DNA from: Azolla caroliniana
Lineage: Eukaryota; Polypodiophyta
NCBI GenBank assembly: GCA_043228905.1
Contig: JBHGNT010000011.1
Coordinates: 9,176,001-9,240,000, forward strand
DNA length: 64,000 nt
Direction: 5' to 3'
The number at the start of each line of letters is the position of its first letter. The stretch's first letter is position 1. This document shows positions 43,986-53,589 of this stretch, in pieces. The notes below the pieces were generated by a model. It was not told the origin of the DNA and ran no database searches. It worked only from the letters and a program-made list of their open reading frames with translations. Made by a program: the position numbers and the translations under genes.

Positions 43986-44721
43986 TGTTGGGAGACAGGT
44001 CCCTCCGGATGGGAAGGGAGAAGAACAATGCCGATGAACAAACTCATAGAGGAGTACCCGGCTACGGAGAGCCGGATGGTGCAGGCCCGGTATGAACCGG
44101 ATGAGGAGTACCGGGCTACGGAGAGCCGGATGGTGCAGGCCCGGTATGAACCGGATGAGGAGTACCCGGCTACGGAGAGCCGGATGGTGCAGGCCCGGTA
44201 TGAACCGGATGAGGAGTACCCGACTACGGAGAGCCGGATGGTGCAGACCCGGTATGAACCGGAGGAGGAGACATATTCGTAAATATGTTTCTGAGAGCTC
44301 ATTGTGGCTATATTTGTAAATAGCCGAAAATTCATATTAGTATAAATATGACTTAGGGCAAACTAATGTTGTTGTTGTCATTTTCCCTTGTTGGTGCAAG
44401 AAGAAGAGAGAGCACGTAATAGTGTACAAAGAGAGAAAGAGAGAAAGAGGTCGTTGCCTCTATTGTAACAGCCGCCTGTGGCGAAGATCGTGAGTCCGAG
44501 GTCGTTGCCTCTGTGAACTCACTGTTTTGTACATTCATACATAGTGACCGTTTGTAGCCTGTGGGCTGCCGTGGTTTTTCCCCTAGTTTGGGGTTTTCCA
44601 CGTTAACCTCCTGTGTATTCTTCCTCTCCTTTGTGTCGTGTTTTCGTTTCCTGTTTTCTGTGTATGAAAAGAATCTCGGTTGTGGCCGAGCTTTGTGCAT
44701 AAGGAGCGTTGAGTTCCCATC
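43986..44721 (+). repeat. Solo LTR of a copia A-like family inside copia 2a RNase H
   Basis: 736 bp starting TGTTGGGAGACAGGTCCCTCCGG and ending CCCATCA. It contains the AAATATGTTT...TATTTGTAAATAGCC and TATAAATATGACTTAGGGCA blocks of the copia A LTR, and the GTTGTGGCCGAGC string near its end. The flanks GTGTT (43981-43985) and GTGCT (44722-44726) fit a target duplication with one change. RNase H coding continues on both sides, so this is one LTR left after recombination. Confidence 0.85.
44049..44264 (+). repeat. Four tandem copies of a 54-bp unit in the solo LTR
   Basis: Unit starts GAGGAGTACCCGGCTACGGA and ends GGTATGAACCGGAT. Copies begin at 44049, 44103, 44157 and 44211. Each is almost identical, giving a repeated 18-residue frame by chance. 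Confidence 0.92.
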
Positions 44722-45000
44722 AGTGCTGACCCCGATCTTGATCTACTACGATAACATAAGCAACATACAGCTCGCCAAGAACCCCGTATTCCATGCTCGC
44801 ACAAAGCACATAGAAGTGCACTACCACTTCGTGCGTGAGCGTGTCCTGAGCGGTGAAGTCGAACTTCGGTATGTTCATACAGATCGGCAAGTTTCCGACA
44901 TCTTCACCAAACCAATCGGGTCGGACAAGTTGCAGCACTTCACTGAAACGCTTGGTGTTCAGCATCTCGACGTGCCACACTTGAGAGGGAGAACAGGCAA
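44722..45000 (+). pseudogene. Copia 2a RNase H, C-terminal half
   Basis: Resumes after the solo LTR with LIYYDNISNIQLAKNPVFHA, then RTKHIEVHYHFVRERVLSG and the conserved end DKLQHFTETLGVQHLDVPHL. It runs without a stop into the extension. Confidence 0.85.
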
Positions 45001-45622
45001 AGACACCGGAACGAGCAAAGCCAAAGAAGCTGCCGATTGCGCCGGTGAGGGAAGAACCGACAAAGGGAGAGACAAGAAGAAGAAAGGAGTCGCGTCAACA
45101 AAGGAAGTTGACACATCTGAACAAGTCAGAACAAGCGGCAGAGGCGGCAGAGTCAAGAAGGACAGAGCCGACCGGATGAAGAAGGCCATGACCCGGACAT
45201 GGTCCGATATGGTGAAGAGCTTGGAACCGAAAGATGAATCGGGAGCGACCGATTCTGACAAGAGCTAGAACGAACCGGAGACAGCCGATTCAATTCAACA
45301 GACGGATTCGGAAGAACCGGATCAATTCAAGGCCAAGAGGAAGAGAAGGCAGTGAAAGTCGACGCCAACACGAAGGAATCGGTGAAATGGCAAGTGCCAA
45401 AGTCACAATAGCGAGGGAGCTGAATTGTGCTTGTTGAGAAGACAAGCCGACCGAGGAGGTCGAGGTGCACAAAATCAGAAGGGTCGCGACAAATGTGACC
45501 GGACCAGACGAGGAGCGCAAGCGAGGCAGAGTGACACTAGAAGGAGCCGGGTGGAAGGACCGGCTACCATGGAGACTAACACTATGATCCGACCTCAAGT
45601 TGAGCTTGAGGGGGAGTGTTGA
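45000..45622 (+). pseudogene. Copia 2a C-terminal extension after RNase H
   Basis: About 200 codons lie between the end of RNase H and the LTR, in the same frame as RNase H. The first part is open to 45268: Lys/Arg/Glu-rich, then RTWSDMVKSLEPKDE at about 45195-45240. A stop at 45266-45268 (DSDKS then TAG) corresponds to TGG (Trp) in copia D, so the frame originally went on. The distal part ends IRPQVELEGEC and its stop TGA lies inside the first bases of the 3' LTR. The same extension, with the same WSD(M/I/V)VK motif, occurs in copia D and 2b. I do not recognise it as a known domain. Confidence 0.6.
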
Positions 45623-46032
45623 GCGGCAAGCTCAACCGGATCCGGATCAGCTGAATAAGCCTGAGCTGGATCGGCATCCGGAAGGATGAGCCGGTGGGCT
45701 AGGGAGTCGGTTAGTCGGATCCAATAGTAACTGGAAGCCCAGTAGCAGCCTAGACTACTAGGTAGTTAATGTCTCGTAGTTAGTGTCAAACGCTCGTGTG
45801 AGCATTGAAGTACATTGTACTTCTGTCAATCGTGTTAGGACTTGTATAAATAGTGTTGTTGAGCACGTTGTATGGATAGAGAATTTTACAGAGTTGTTGA
45901 TAATAGATTTAAGTTGTTCTGGTCTTTCTCTGTCTCTCGTGCGTACCTTCTGTGTGTTAATCTCTCTCTCTCTCTCTCTGTTACTATCCGGCTAAACCGG
46001 TTGTCTAACGCTTATGCACCTTCGTTCTTACA
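45617..46032 (+). repeat. Copia 2a 3' LTR
   Basis: 416 bp, TGTTGAGCGGCAAGCTCAACC...CGTTCTTACA. It is preceded by the polypurine tract TTGAGGGGGAG, which also encodes the last residues of the extension. Confidence 0.9.
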
Positions 46033-46815
46033 AGTATCGAGAGGCACACAGCACTACCAGCTCGGCCAAGATCAGAGCAACACGCTAAATGAACAACAAA
46101 TAGATATCGAGAATCGGTCAGAAGGCAAAGAAACTAGAACCGGCTTAGCCGGGAACTGAGCCACGATCACAACGAAAAACACACACTCCAATCACCAAAA
46201 TACAACACGGAGCCTCTATCGAGAGCACACAGGCCTCCTACGCGAGCAGAGGTGTCCCACCTAAGAGAGAAAAATAGAGAATGGGTGCTCAGTTCCCAGT
46301 CCAACAACACTTCGTTCTCCCTAAACGCCCGATCCCCAACTCAGTCCTCTCTCTCTCCTTTTGTAGGCGCCCCCCGGAGGGAAGGAGTTGTTACATCATG
46401 CTTTTATTCTCTACCACTTCGGACAGAGATTCGTTCGATTTAATCCTATATTAAATATGTCCTATCAATGCTTTATTCATTACGTTGGCCTAGCCTAGTC
46501 TTAGACTATTTACAATTTGTGTGCATCCGTGCACGCGGCAGTTCACACGCCTTTGGTTTCCATTTCTTCTTGTAGCCGGTTTTCCCCACGACATCCACCC
46601 CCACCAAACTGCACGTCCACCAGTACGTGCCGAGAGAGAGGGAGAGATATAGGGAGAACTAGCCATTTGTCACTCGTCATCCTCCGATCCGTCGACTCCC
46701 CCGTCTTCGTCCGTTCTTTCCAGGTCGTCATTCTCATCCACGCAATCCGGGTCCGGCTCGTCCTCGTATCGTTTCTTGAATGCCTTGATCCGTTTCCCCA
46801 CAACCGGTACCGCCA
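46033..46815. repeat. Right part of repeat family Y (LTR-like), no coding region
   Basis: Continues the segment cut by copia 2a. It has a CT-rich tract, and CTCCTTTTGTAGG near 46355 that could be a TATA-like box on the minus strand. No protein-coding similarity was found. It resembles 52210-53051 in layout but only weakly in sequence. Copia B's LTR starts directly after it. Confidence 0.4.
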
Positions 46816-47176
46816 TGTTGGGAAATTGGTCCCTCCGGATGGGACCTAGTTAAGAATGAAGAGGACCCGGTGAGAACCGGAAGAGATGACATATTTGTAA
46901 ATATGTTTTGAGTAAGCCTATTGAGGCTATATTTGTAAATAGCCCTAAGTTCATATAAGTATAAATATGACATAGGGCAATCACTTTAAAAAGATATGTA
47001 TGAGCATGTTGTATATTATTGTAATTGTGGTATAGAGAGCGATAGAGAGGGAGAGAGTGTGAGATATAGAGAAATACTCTGTTGTAACCGCCGGTTGGCG
47101 AAGATAGAGAGGTCGGGGTCGTTGCCTCCAAGGCCCTGATTGTACCTTTCTCCAATAGTGAGAGTTGGAGTCTCTT

Positions 47177-47965
47177 TGGTTGCTAGTTCAGTTCAGGGAC
47201 AAGAGACCGGATAAGATCAACGCCACAGTGTGGGAGGTGATGCACATGAAGACGACGACATACATCCGGTGCTTCATTGACATGAGCCTGTACAACAATT
47301 TCAATGAAGAGAGCAAGGCTCATGAACTCTGGGAGAACATCGACATCATGTGCCAGAACAAGAATGTTGTTAATCGGGTTTCGGTATTCCGGACGCTAGT
47401 GAGGCTCCGGTACCAGGACGACTCCAGTATGGCGGAGCACATGAATGCCTTCCAGGGACTAATCCACCAGGCAACCTCATTGGAAGTACCTCTTACCGAT
47501 GAGGTACTCACATTACTCTTGCTCTGTTCCCTCCCGGATAGTTGGGAGACACTAGTTGTCACATTGGGCAACGCCGGGCCAGAAGGAAAGCAGTTGTCCC
47601 TAGCAAGGGTAAAATCAAGCTTGGTAGATGAGGAAGCTCGCCGGAAGGACCGGGAGTACGGAACCGATCTGAAGGCCTTGGTCACGGAAGATGACCACAA
47701 CCGGGGAAGAGGCCGGTATCGGAGTCCCTAAAACCGGGACAAGTCGGGGACGAGGTCGAAGTCAAGGGGGAGGCCTACTTGCTTCTACTGTGGGAAGCCG
47801 GGGCACTTCTAGAAGAACTGTCTGCATTTGCGGAAAGAGAAAGAAATTGGCACCACTGATTCGAAGAAGAGTTCGGACCGAAACGGTTCGAACCGGAGAG
47901 GCCCGAATCGAAAGGGAACATCGACGATTGCAACAAGTGAAGAAGAACTAATGCTCATTACCGAA
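47177..47965 (+). pseudogene. Copia B gag fragment
   Basis: Reads DKRPDKINATVWEVMHMKTT, ESKAHELWENIDIMCQNKNV and ARVKSSLVDEEARRKDREY, closely matching copia A gag. Stops are at about 47729 and within the knuckle (CFYCGKPGHF then a stop at about 47810). No start codon is left. Confidence 0.85.
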
Positions 47966-48153
47966 TAGGGATCGGCAACGGTTCGGTTTAGGCTTAGCCG
48001 GTTTCGCCTGATCCAAGCCAAACCGGCTAAGCCTAAACCGTTTACAGGATCTCAAACCTGAGCTAAGCCGAGCCGAGCCGGTTCACAAACCGGTTTAGGC
48101 TAAACCGGCTTGGAAACCGGTTTCCAAACCAGCTAAAAAAACTGGTTTAGAAA

Positions 48154-48194
<41 letters not shown>

Positions 48195-48682
48195 ACCTCC
48201 TTCTCTCTCTTAGATGATCCACTATATACTATATACTATATAGTATACATTGTACAAGCTCTCCCTCCCACTCTCTCTCACGTTTGTGGTCTCGACTCTC
48301 TCCCTCTCTCTCTCTCTCCCCCCTCTGTGTAGTCTCTCTCTCTCTCTCCCCTCTATGTAGTTCCTCTCTCTCTCACACACACTCCTTATATGTTATCTCC
48401 CTCCCTCTCTCTCTCTCTCCTTGTCTGTGTAGTTCTCCCCCACTCGCTCTCTCTCTCTCCCATCATCTGTTTAGTCTCCCTCACTCTCTCTCTCTCTCTT
48501 TCCCCTTGTCTGTTGTCTCTCTCTCCCCCTCTCTCTAAAGTTTATAAACGGCTTAAACGGTTTAGCCGGCTTGATCCGGTTTGGCCAAGCTCGAGACGAG
48601 CCGAGCCGCTAAGCCATTAAGCCGTTTTCAAGCCGGCTAAGCCAAACGGTTTAGGCTTGAGCCAAGCCGTTGTCGATCCCTA
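47966..48682. mobile_element. hAT-type non-autonomous DNA transposon (717 bp)
   Basis: Terminal inverted repeats TAGGGATCGGCAACGG (left) and its inverse ending CCGTTGTCGATCCCTA (right, one mismatch). They are flanked by a perfect 8-bp duplication TTACCGAA at 47958-47965 and 48683-48690. TAGGG-type ends plus 8-bp duplications are characteristic of the hAT superfamily. Both subterminal regions are filled with GGCTTAGCC/GGCTAAGCC and AAACCGG motifs in both orientations, likely transposase-binding repeats. The centre (about 48155-48540) is CT microsatellite. There is no transposase. Confidence 0.9.
48155..48540. repeat. (CT)n-rich core of the hAT-type element
   Basis: Several long CT runs separated by short CCC or TGTAGT interruptions. 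The open frames here (Ser/Leu repeats) are artefacts. Confidence 0.85.
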
Positions 48683-48742
48683 TTACCGAAGAGAAAGAGT
48701 TAAACCTTGTCGGCGATGAGACAACGTGGGATGTCGATTCAT

Positions 48743-49469
48743 TAAGCTTCGCCGAGATTCAGGAAAGGCATGCGACCCGACATGGTTCCGACATATTGTC
48801 AGAAGCCTAATCTATTTGACGATCACTCAGCCCGATCTCAGCTACCTAGTCGGCCTGATCAATCAATTTATGTCATAGCCCACGACTAAACACTTTCAGT
48901 GCACACAAAGGATACTGCGATATGCCAACAACACTAAAGACATGGGGCCGCTGCATCAAGCAGGCGTAGCTGAACAGTTAGTTGGCTACAGGGATGCCAA
49001 TTGGGCCGAAAATGCCAACGATCGTAGATCCACATCCGGATACACATTCTCAATGGGAAGTGTGGGGATCACGTGGAGCAGTAAGAAGCAGCTGACAGTA
49101 GCACTGTCGAGCACGGAGGCCGAATATCGAGGGGAGATTGTCGCTATGTGTGAAGTCATTTGGCTAAAACGGTTATTACGGGATCTGCATGTGGAGGTGT
49201 CTGCTCCGACGACGATCTATTGCGACAACCTCAACAGCATCCAACTTGCGAAAAACCCATTATTTCAAACTCGGACCAAGCATATTGAGGTGCATTACCA
49301 TTTTGATTGTGAGTGTGTCCTTTCCGGTGAAGTCGAACTAGCGTATGTTCCGACAGGTCGGCAGATTTCCGACGTATTCACCAATCCTCTAGGTCTCGAC
49401 AAGTTACGGAAATTCTCGGATGCGCTTGGGTTGCGCCATCTCGACACGCCGAACTTGAGGGGGACATAG
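48743..49469 (+). pseudogene. Copia 2b RNase H region
   Basis: Resumes copia 2b with KLRRDSGKACDPTWFRHIV, then frame breaks near 48880, then an open frame 48942-49469 with [46 protein letters not shown] and TKHIEVHYHF. It ends LGLRHLDTPNLRGT plus a TAG stop. RNase H catalytic residues D, E, D are visible, but the element as a whole is dead. Confidence 0.85.
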
Positions 49470-49950
49470 GAACAGGAGCGTGAGCTTGAAAGGAGCGGAA
49501 GTGATCACCGCAATGCCAAGTCGGATGAAGAATTCGATTTCGGGTCGACTGAAGAAGCCGAAGATGCGTACAGGGGCCATAGCCTCAAGGAAGAACCGAA
49601 GACATCCGGAAAAGGGGGCGATAAGGCCAAGACCAAGACATGGTCTGACATTGTCAAAGGCCTAAAGACTGAAGACGAATTGGAGACAGCCAAATTGGAC
49701 GTAAGTGGAAATGAATCGGAAGTGACTGAATCAACTAAGGGCCAAGCGGAGGAAAGGGCAGCGAAAGAAACGCCAGCACCACGAGAACAAGGGAGCTAAG
49801 AAGGACCACAGGAGCAGACAAGCCGATCGGAAGGGTTGAGGCACGCGGAATCGAACGGGTCAAGGAGCGCGTGCGGGGCGTGAAGCCAGGAGAAGCCGGA
49901 GTGAATATCCAGAAGAGCAGGTTCAACCTCAAGTTGAGCTTGAGGAGGAG
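49470..49950 (+). pseudogene. Copia 2b C-terminal extension
   Basis: After the TAG the same frame continues with DEEFDFGSTEEAEDAYRGH, KTKTWSDIVKGLKTEDELE at about 49625-49685, and ESTKGQAEERAAKE, ending at a stop near 49799. The distal part is broken but ends QVELEEEC at the LTR. Homologous to the extensions of 2a and D. Confidence 0.55.
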
Positions 49951-50393
49951 TGTGGAGATACAAGCTCAACATTGGGTGCGTAAACGGGTGTGTAACCCAG
50001 TGCGTAGACTGGGTGTGTAAAACCATACGCACAAAGGTCGTAACGGTGCGTAAGCCGAGAGGCCGTTAGAGGGTTATTCCTTGTAAGGAATAATTTTGGG
50101 AGTTAGTGTAGGAGGCTCATTAATGAGGATTGAAGTATGTGTCAATACTGTGACAGTACTTCTATCTGTCCATAAGGACTTGTATAAAAACCGCCGATCG
50201 AGCGCATCTTGTATAGAGTGATAGAGAGTTATTTTTGAATCTAAGTTTTGTGTGTTCTGCTCACTCTCTCTCTCATTCTCTATCTCTCTTGCATACGTTG
50301 TGACGTATTCAAAGCTTTCCATTAAACCTTCTCTTCGTCATCTGTGTTACACGATTGTGTTTGTTACGCTTCCACACACGCTATTCTTTTACA
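49951..50393 (+). repeat. Copia 2b 3' LTR
   Basis: 443 bp, TGTGGAGATACAAGCTCAACA...CTTTTACA, matching 30150-30580 with an extra ACGGGTGTGTA-type segment. GTGGG (50394-50398) follows. Confidence 0.9.
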
Positions 50394-50398
50394 GTGGG

Positions 50399-51720
50399 TA
50401 TACAAGGTAAAGTACAATGTTGATGGTTCAATCAACCGGTACAAAGCCCGGTTAGGTGCAAATGAATACACACAGACCCACGGAATCGACTACGACGATA
50501 CCTTCGCTCTGGTAGCGAAGATGACGACGGTTCGTGTGGTACTAGCTGTTGTTGCGACATGGGGGTGGCATCTTCACCAAATGGACGTGAAAAATGCGTT
50601 TCTTCAAGGTGATCTGGAAGAACAGGTCTATATGTTCCAACCCCCCGGTTTGGAATGCAAAAATTACGCACCGGTTGCGTAAGATGGGGTTTGTGGCCTG
50701 AAAATCTGACTCTTCATTGTTCAACCGGAAAGGTCCCGACGGTCCGGTATGTATTCTGTTATATGTAGATGATCTAGTGATCACCGAACCCGAACTCAAA
50801 GAAATCGGTCGTGTGAAGTCCCATTTTTCGGACGCATTTGAAATGAAGGACCTAGGGGACCTTCATTATTTTCTTGGGATCGAGGTGATCCGGACTCCCG
50901 ACGGCATATCGCTCTCACAAAGACAATATGTGTTGAATATTCTATACAAGTTCTGCATGACTAACTGCCAACCAATCTCCACACCCCTGGACCGGAACCA
51001 AGAGCTACATCCCAACTCTGAACCGGCCTACAACGAGAAACGGTTTCGACAAATTGTGGAAAGCCTTATCTACTTGACAATCACCCGACCCGACATCAAT
51101 TACCCGGTCGAAGTGATTAGCCAATTCATGCAGAAGCCGACATGGTATAGATGGGACAAGGGACTGTTATACCGACACGGTATAGATGGGACAAGGGACT
51201 GTTATACCGACACGGTATAGATGGGAAGCTAGTCGAATATATAGATGCCGACTAGGCTGGTGATGCATCGGATCGTCGATCCACCTCTGGATATATGTTC
51301 TCTCTTGGTAGTGCAACTACTGTGTGGAGCAACAAAAAGCAACCAACAGTGGCTCTGTCAAGCACTGAGGCTGAATATCGGGGTGCTACCAATGTCACCT
51401 ATGAAGCCATCTGGCTTCCGCGACTGCTACAAGACCTCCGGATCAAGGTGCCAAACCTGATCTTGATCTTCTTCTGACAATGTAAGCAACATACATCTCG
51501 CTAAGAACCCCGTATTTCATGCTCGAAAAAAGCATATATAGAAGTGCATTATCACTTTGTCCGTGAGTGGGTCCTGGGCGGTGAAGTCAAACTTCATTAT
51601 GTTCACATGGATTGGTAGGTTTCCAACATCGTCACCAAGTCGCTCGGATCGGACAAGTTGCAACACTTTTCGGAGATGCTTGGTCTACAACACCTCGATG
51701 TGCCGCACTTGAGGGGGAGA
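50399..51720 (+). pseudogene. Copia D RT and RNase H, broken
   Basis: Continues the RT cut at 30149: [39 protein letters not shown], a deletion near 50650, LLYVDDLVITEPELKEIGRV, LGDLHYFLGIEVIRTPDGIS and SLIYLTITRPDINYPVEVIS. A 35-bp tandem repeat at 51139-51223 disrupts the RNase H entry. RNase H then reads [20 protein letters not shown] and ends LGLQHLDVPHLRGR at about 51718. Frame breaks occur near 50680, 51220, 51477 and 51617. Confidence 0.82.
51139..51223 (+). repeat. 35-bp tandem repeat, about 2.4 copies
   Basis: Unit GACACGGTATAGATGGGACA...ACTGTTATACC at 51139, 51174 and partly 51209, within copia D RNase H. Confidence 0.9.
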
Positions 51721-52209
51721 ATAGAAACAGATAATGGCATTGGACAAGGAGCCTGAGAGAAAGATAGAACCAAGTTAGGGGCAGATAAGAAGAAAAAGGA
51801 AGTCGAGTCGACTGAAAGAGTCGACATATCCGAACAAGTCGGAACAAGCGGCGGTGGCGGTAGAATCAAAAAGGACAGAGCCAACCGGAAGGAGAAGGCC
51901 AAATCCCGAATATGGTCTGATGTTGTCAAAGGCCTGGAAAAGGGTGACGAGTTGGAGACTACCAACTCGGACAAGAGTTGGAACGAATCGGAGGCAGCCG
52001 ATTCGGTTTAACAGTTTGATTCAGAAGATCCAGATCTACTAAAGGCCAAGTGGACGAGAAGGCAACAGAAGTCGATGCTGATACAGAGGAAACAACGGCT
52101 TGATGAGCGCCGGAGTCGCGACAGTGAGGAAGCTGAGAAGGGCCTGTTGAGCAGACATATCGACCAAGAAGGTCGAGGAACGTAGAACCGGACGGGTCGT
52201 GGAAGGAAG
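51721..52209 (+). pseudogene. Copia D C-terminal extension
   Basis: In the RNase H frame: ADKKKKEVESTERVDISEQV, KSRIWSDVVKGLEKGDELE (about 51904-51960), NSDKSWNESEAADSV. It shows that the stop in 2a (DSDKS then TAG) replaced a Trp codon. The distal part is cut by the 52210-54694 insertion and resumes at 54695-54819, ending RPQVELEGEC at the LTR. Confidence 0.55.
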
Positions 52210-52447
52210 TGTTGAGAAATCGTTGCGGAATAATCACAATAATCGAACTACGCGCTAAAATACGAATCACCGAAATGCCAGAAAAAAAAGACTCACAACA
52301 GTGCACAGAGATTTACGTTGTCACGTTGTTACGCGCATGCGTGGAGAAAGGCGGGACCACGGGGGTCTTGGACGAGAGAGTGATGGAGCGTAGGGAGTCG
52401 TGCTTCACTGTTTCTGGGGCATCCCAGAAACACACCGGAAGCAACCG

Positions 52448-52486
<39 letters not shown>

Positions 52487-53051
52487 TGCTTAACACCGAC
52501 TCACGCACACACACGCACACGCACACGCAGCTCAACCCGACTCACGCCTTATGTACAGAGAACACAGGAGAGGGTAAGCACCTGACGCCAGCAACAACGC
52601 GAATATACACAGACAAACATAAACGTATATGTATGTATATATATATGAAGAATACATTCCCGGCTTCGAGCCGGACTGAGGTGGGTTACAGTAGTCGTCT
52701 GCTGCCAAGCCGCCGTTGGGGAGCTCTCAGCTCGTCGCGCCAAGCGGGGTCTTGCACAAGAGGCCTAACCAAAGCAAACCCTAAGCAAAACACGAAGGAG
52801 AGGGAAGAAGAACCTAACTCTAAACCTAACGGTATACCCTCTAATGCAAAATGGGCAACCCTTTTCCAAAGGGCGTTCCCTTCCTTTTATAGAGCAAGGA
52901 AAGGGATGCGTTACAATGTGGGACAAATCCCGCCTTCCATGGGATCGTCTGCCCCGACCTGACTACTCTTCGGCGCCATAAAGGCGCCCTCGATATTCAC
53001 ACTAAATGTACATGGGTGCGTACACACGTTGCACCCCGCCGATGTAGCCAA
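52210..53051. repeat. Repeat family Y copy (LTR-like), no gene
   Basis: Starts TGTTGAGAAATCGTTGCGG. It contains GGACCACGGGGG shared with 40247-40258, a (GA)n run at about 52453-52485, a CA/CG microsatellite, and on the minus strand CTCTATAAAAGGAAGGG (about 52895-52879), a TATA-like string suggesting a minus-strand LTR. No coding region. Whether its first seven bases belong to the copia D LTR instead is unclear. Confidence 0.45.
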
Positions 53052-53577
53052 TGTTTCCCGGTTTCCGCCTCTGGCCGAAATTCTTCACGACAACGTGGAA
53101 ACCCTAAAACGGGGAAAACCACGAGTGAACAGAATCTTCACTATTGTATAGTGGATATACAATACAAAGATGATTACAACACTCTGTCAAGTGTATCAGA
53201 GCCGCATAGGGCTCTTCGCATCTGTTGTTACACACACAGCTATGTCGCGGCTCTATCTTCACTCTCTCACACACTCTTGCATTCTACAACTTCTGCACTT
53301 ACACTATTCTTCTGTTCATCACACTAACACACACTAAGAGTTTGCCCTAGTTGCATATATACTTACGTAACTTTCTAGTTATTTACATACGTAGCCCTCA
53401 TGGGGCGCACACTTAGACTATTTACAAATTATAGTCTCCCGAGTTTGCTATTTACACGATTCCGGTTTCGGCCTCGGCCAAGTTCCTCATCAACTCGGCT
53501 CCTGTTTTCCGACTCTTCGACTGTCGGCTTTCCGAACAGTCGGATCATCCTCCCACTAGAGGGACATATTCCCAACA
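53052..53577 (-). repeat. 3' LTR of the minus-strand copia fragment
   Basis: 526 bp. On the minus strand it starts TGTTGGGAATATGTCCCTCT and ends CCGGGAAACA. The last 94 bp of the homologous copy are repeated at 54600-54694. Confidence 0.75.
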
Positions 53578-53589
53578 AACTTCCCCTTC

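Larger units (their letters stand above)
40314..46032 (+). mobile_element. Copia element 2a, full length with a solo LTR inside
   Basis: LTRs 40314-40729 and 45617-46032 (416 bp each). Flanks are TGTAT (40309-40313) and AGTAT (46033-46037), a target duplication with one mismatch. Order is perfect Met primer site, gag, protease, partial integrase, RT, RNase H, extension, polypurine tract. It is interrupted at 43986-44721 by a solo LTR of another copia family. LTRs differ at many positions and by a small duplication, so this is not a young insertion. Confidence 0.9.
46816..48742 (+). mobile_element. Copia B fragment (copia A family), internally deleted and 3'-truncated
   Basis: Starts with LTR sequence TGTTGGGAAATTGGTCCCTCC at 46816. 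At about 47175 the LTR is joined directly to gag (CTTTGGTTGCTAG...), so the LTR end, primer site and gag start are missing. Gag runs to 47965, is interrupted by the hAT-type element, and continues 48683-48742 as TEEKELNLVGDETTWDVDS, the protease start. Everything after that is gone and copia 2b RNase H follows. Confidence 0.8.
30150..50393 (+). mobile_element. Copia element 2b, split by several later insertions
   Basis: 5' LTR 30150-30580 and 3' LTR 49951-50393 belong to the same subfamily. GTGGG at 30145-30149 and 50394-50398 is its target duplication, 20.2 kb apart, and the RT reading of copia D resumes exactly there. Its own sequence is 30150-31931, 37606-39337, about 40036-40205 and 48743-50393. 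The rest is inserted DNA: gypsy element 2, an unclassified insert, and a block with copia 2a and copia B. Internal order is gag, protease, integrase (core deleted), RT, RNase H, C-terminal extension. Confidence 0.88.

Noticed and set aside
43944-44335. Frames with four 18-residue repeats in both directions
   Set aside because: They come from a 54-bp tandem repeat (multiple of three) in an LTR; no evidence of translation.
48284-48620. Ser/Leu-rich frames in 48284-48620
   Set aside because: CT microsatellite inside the hAT-type element.
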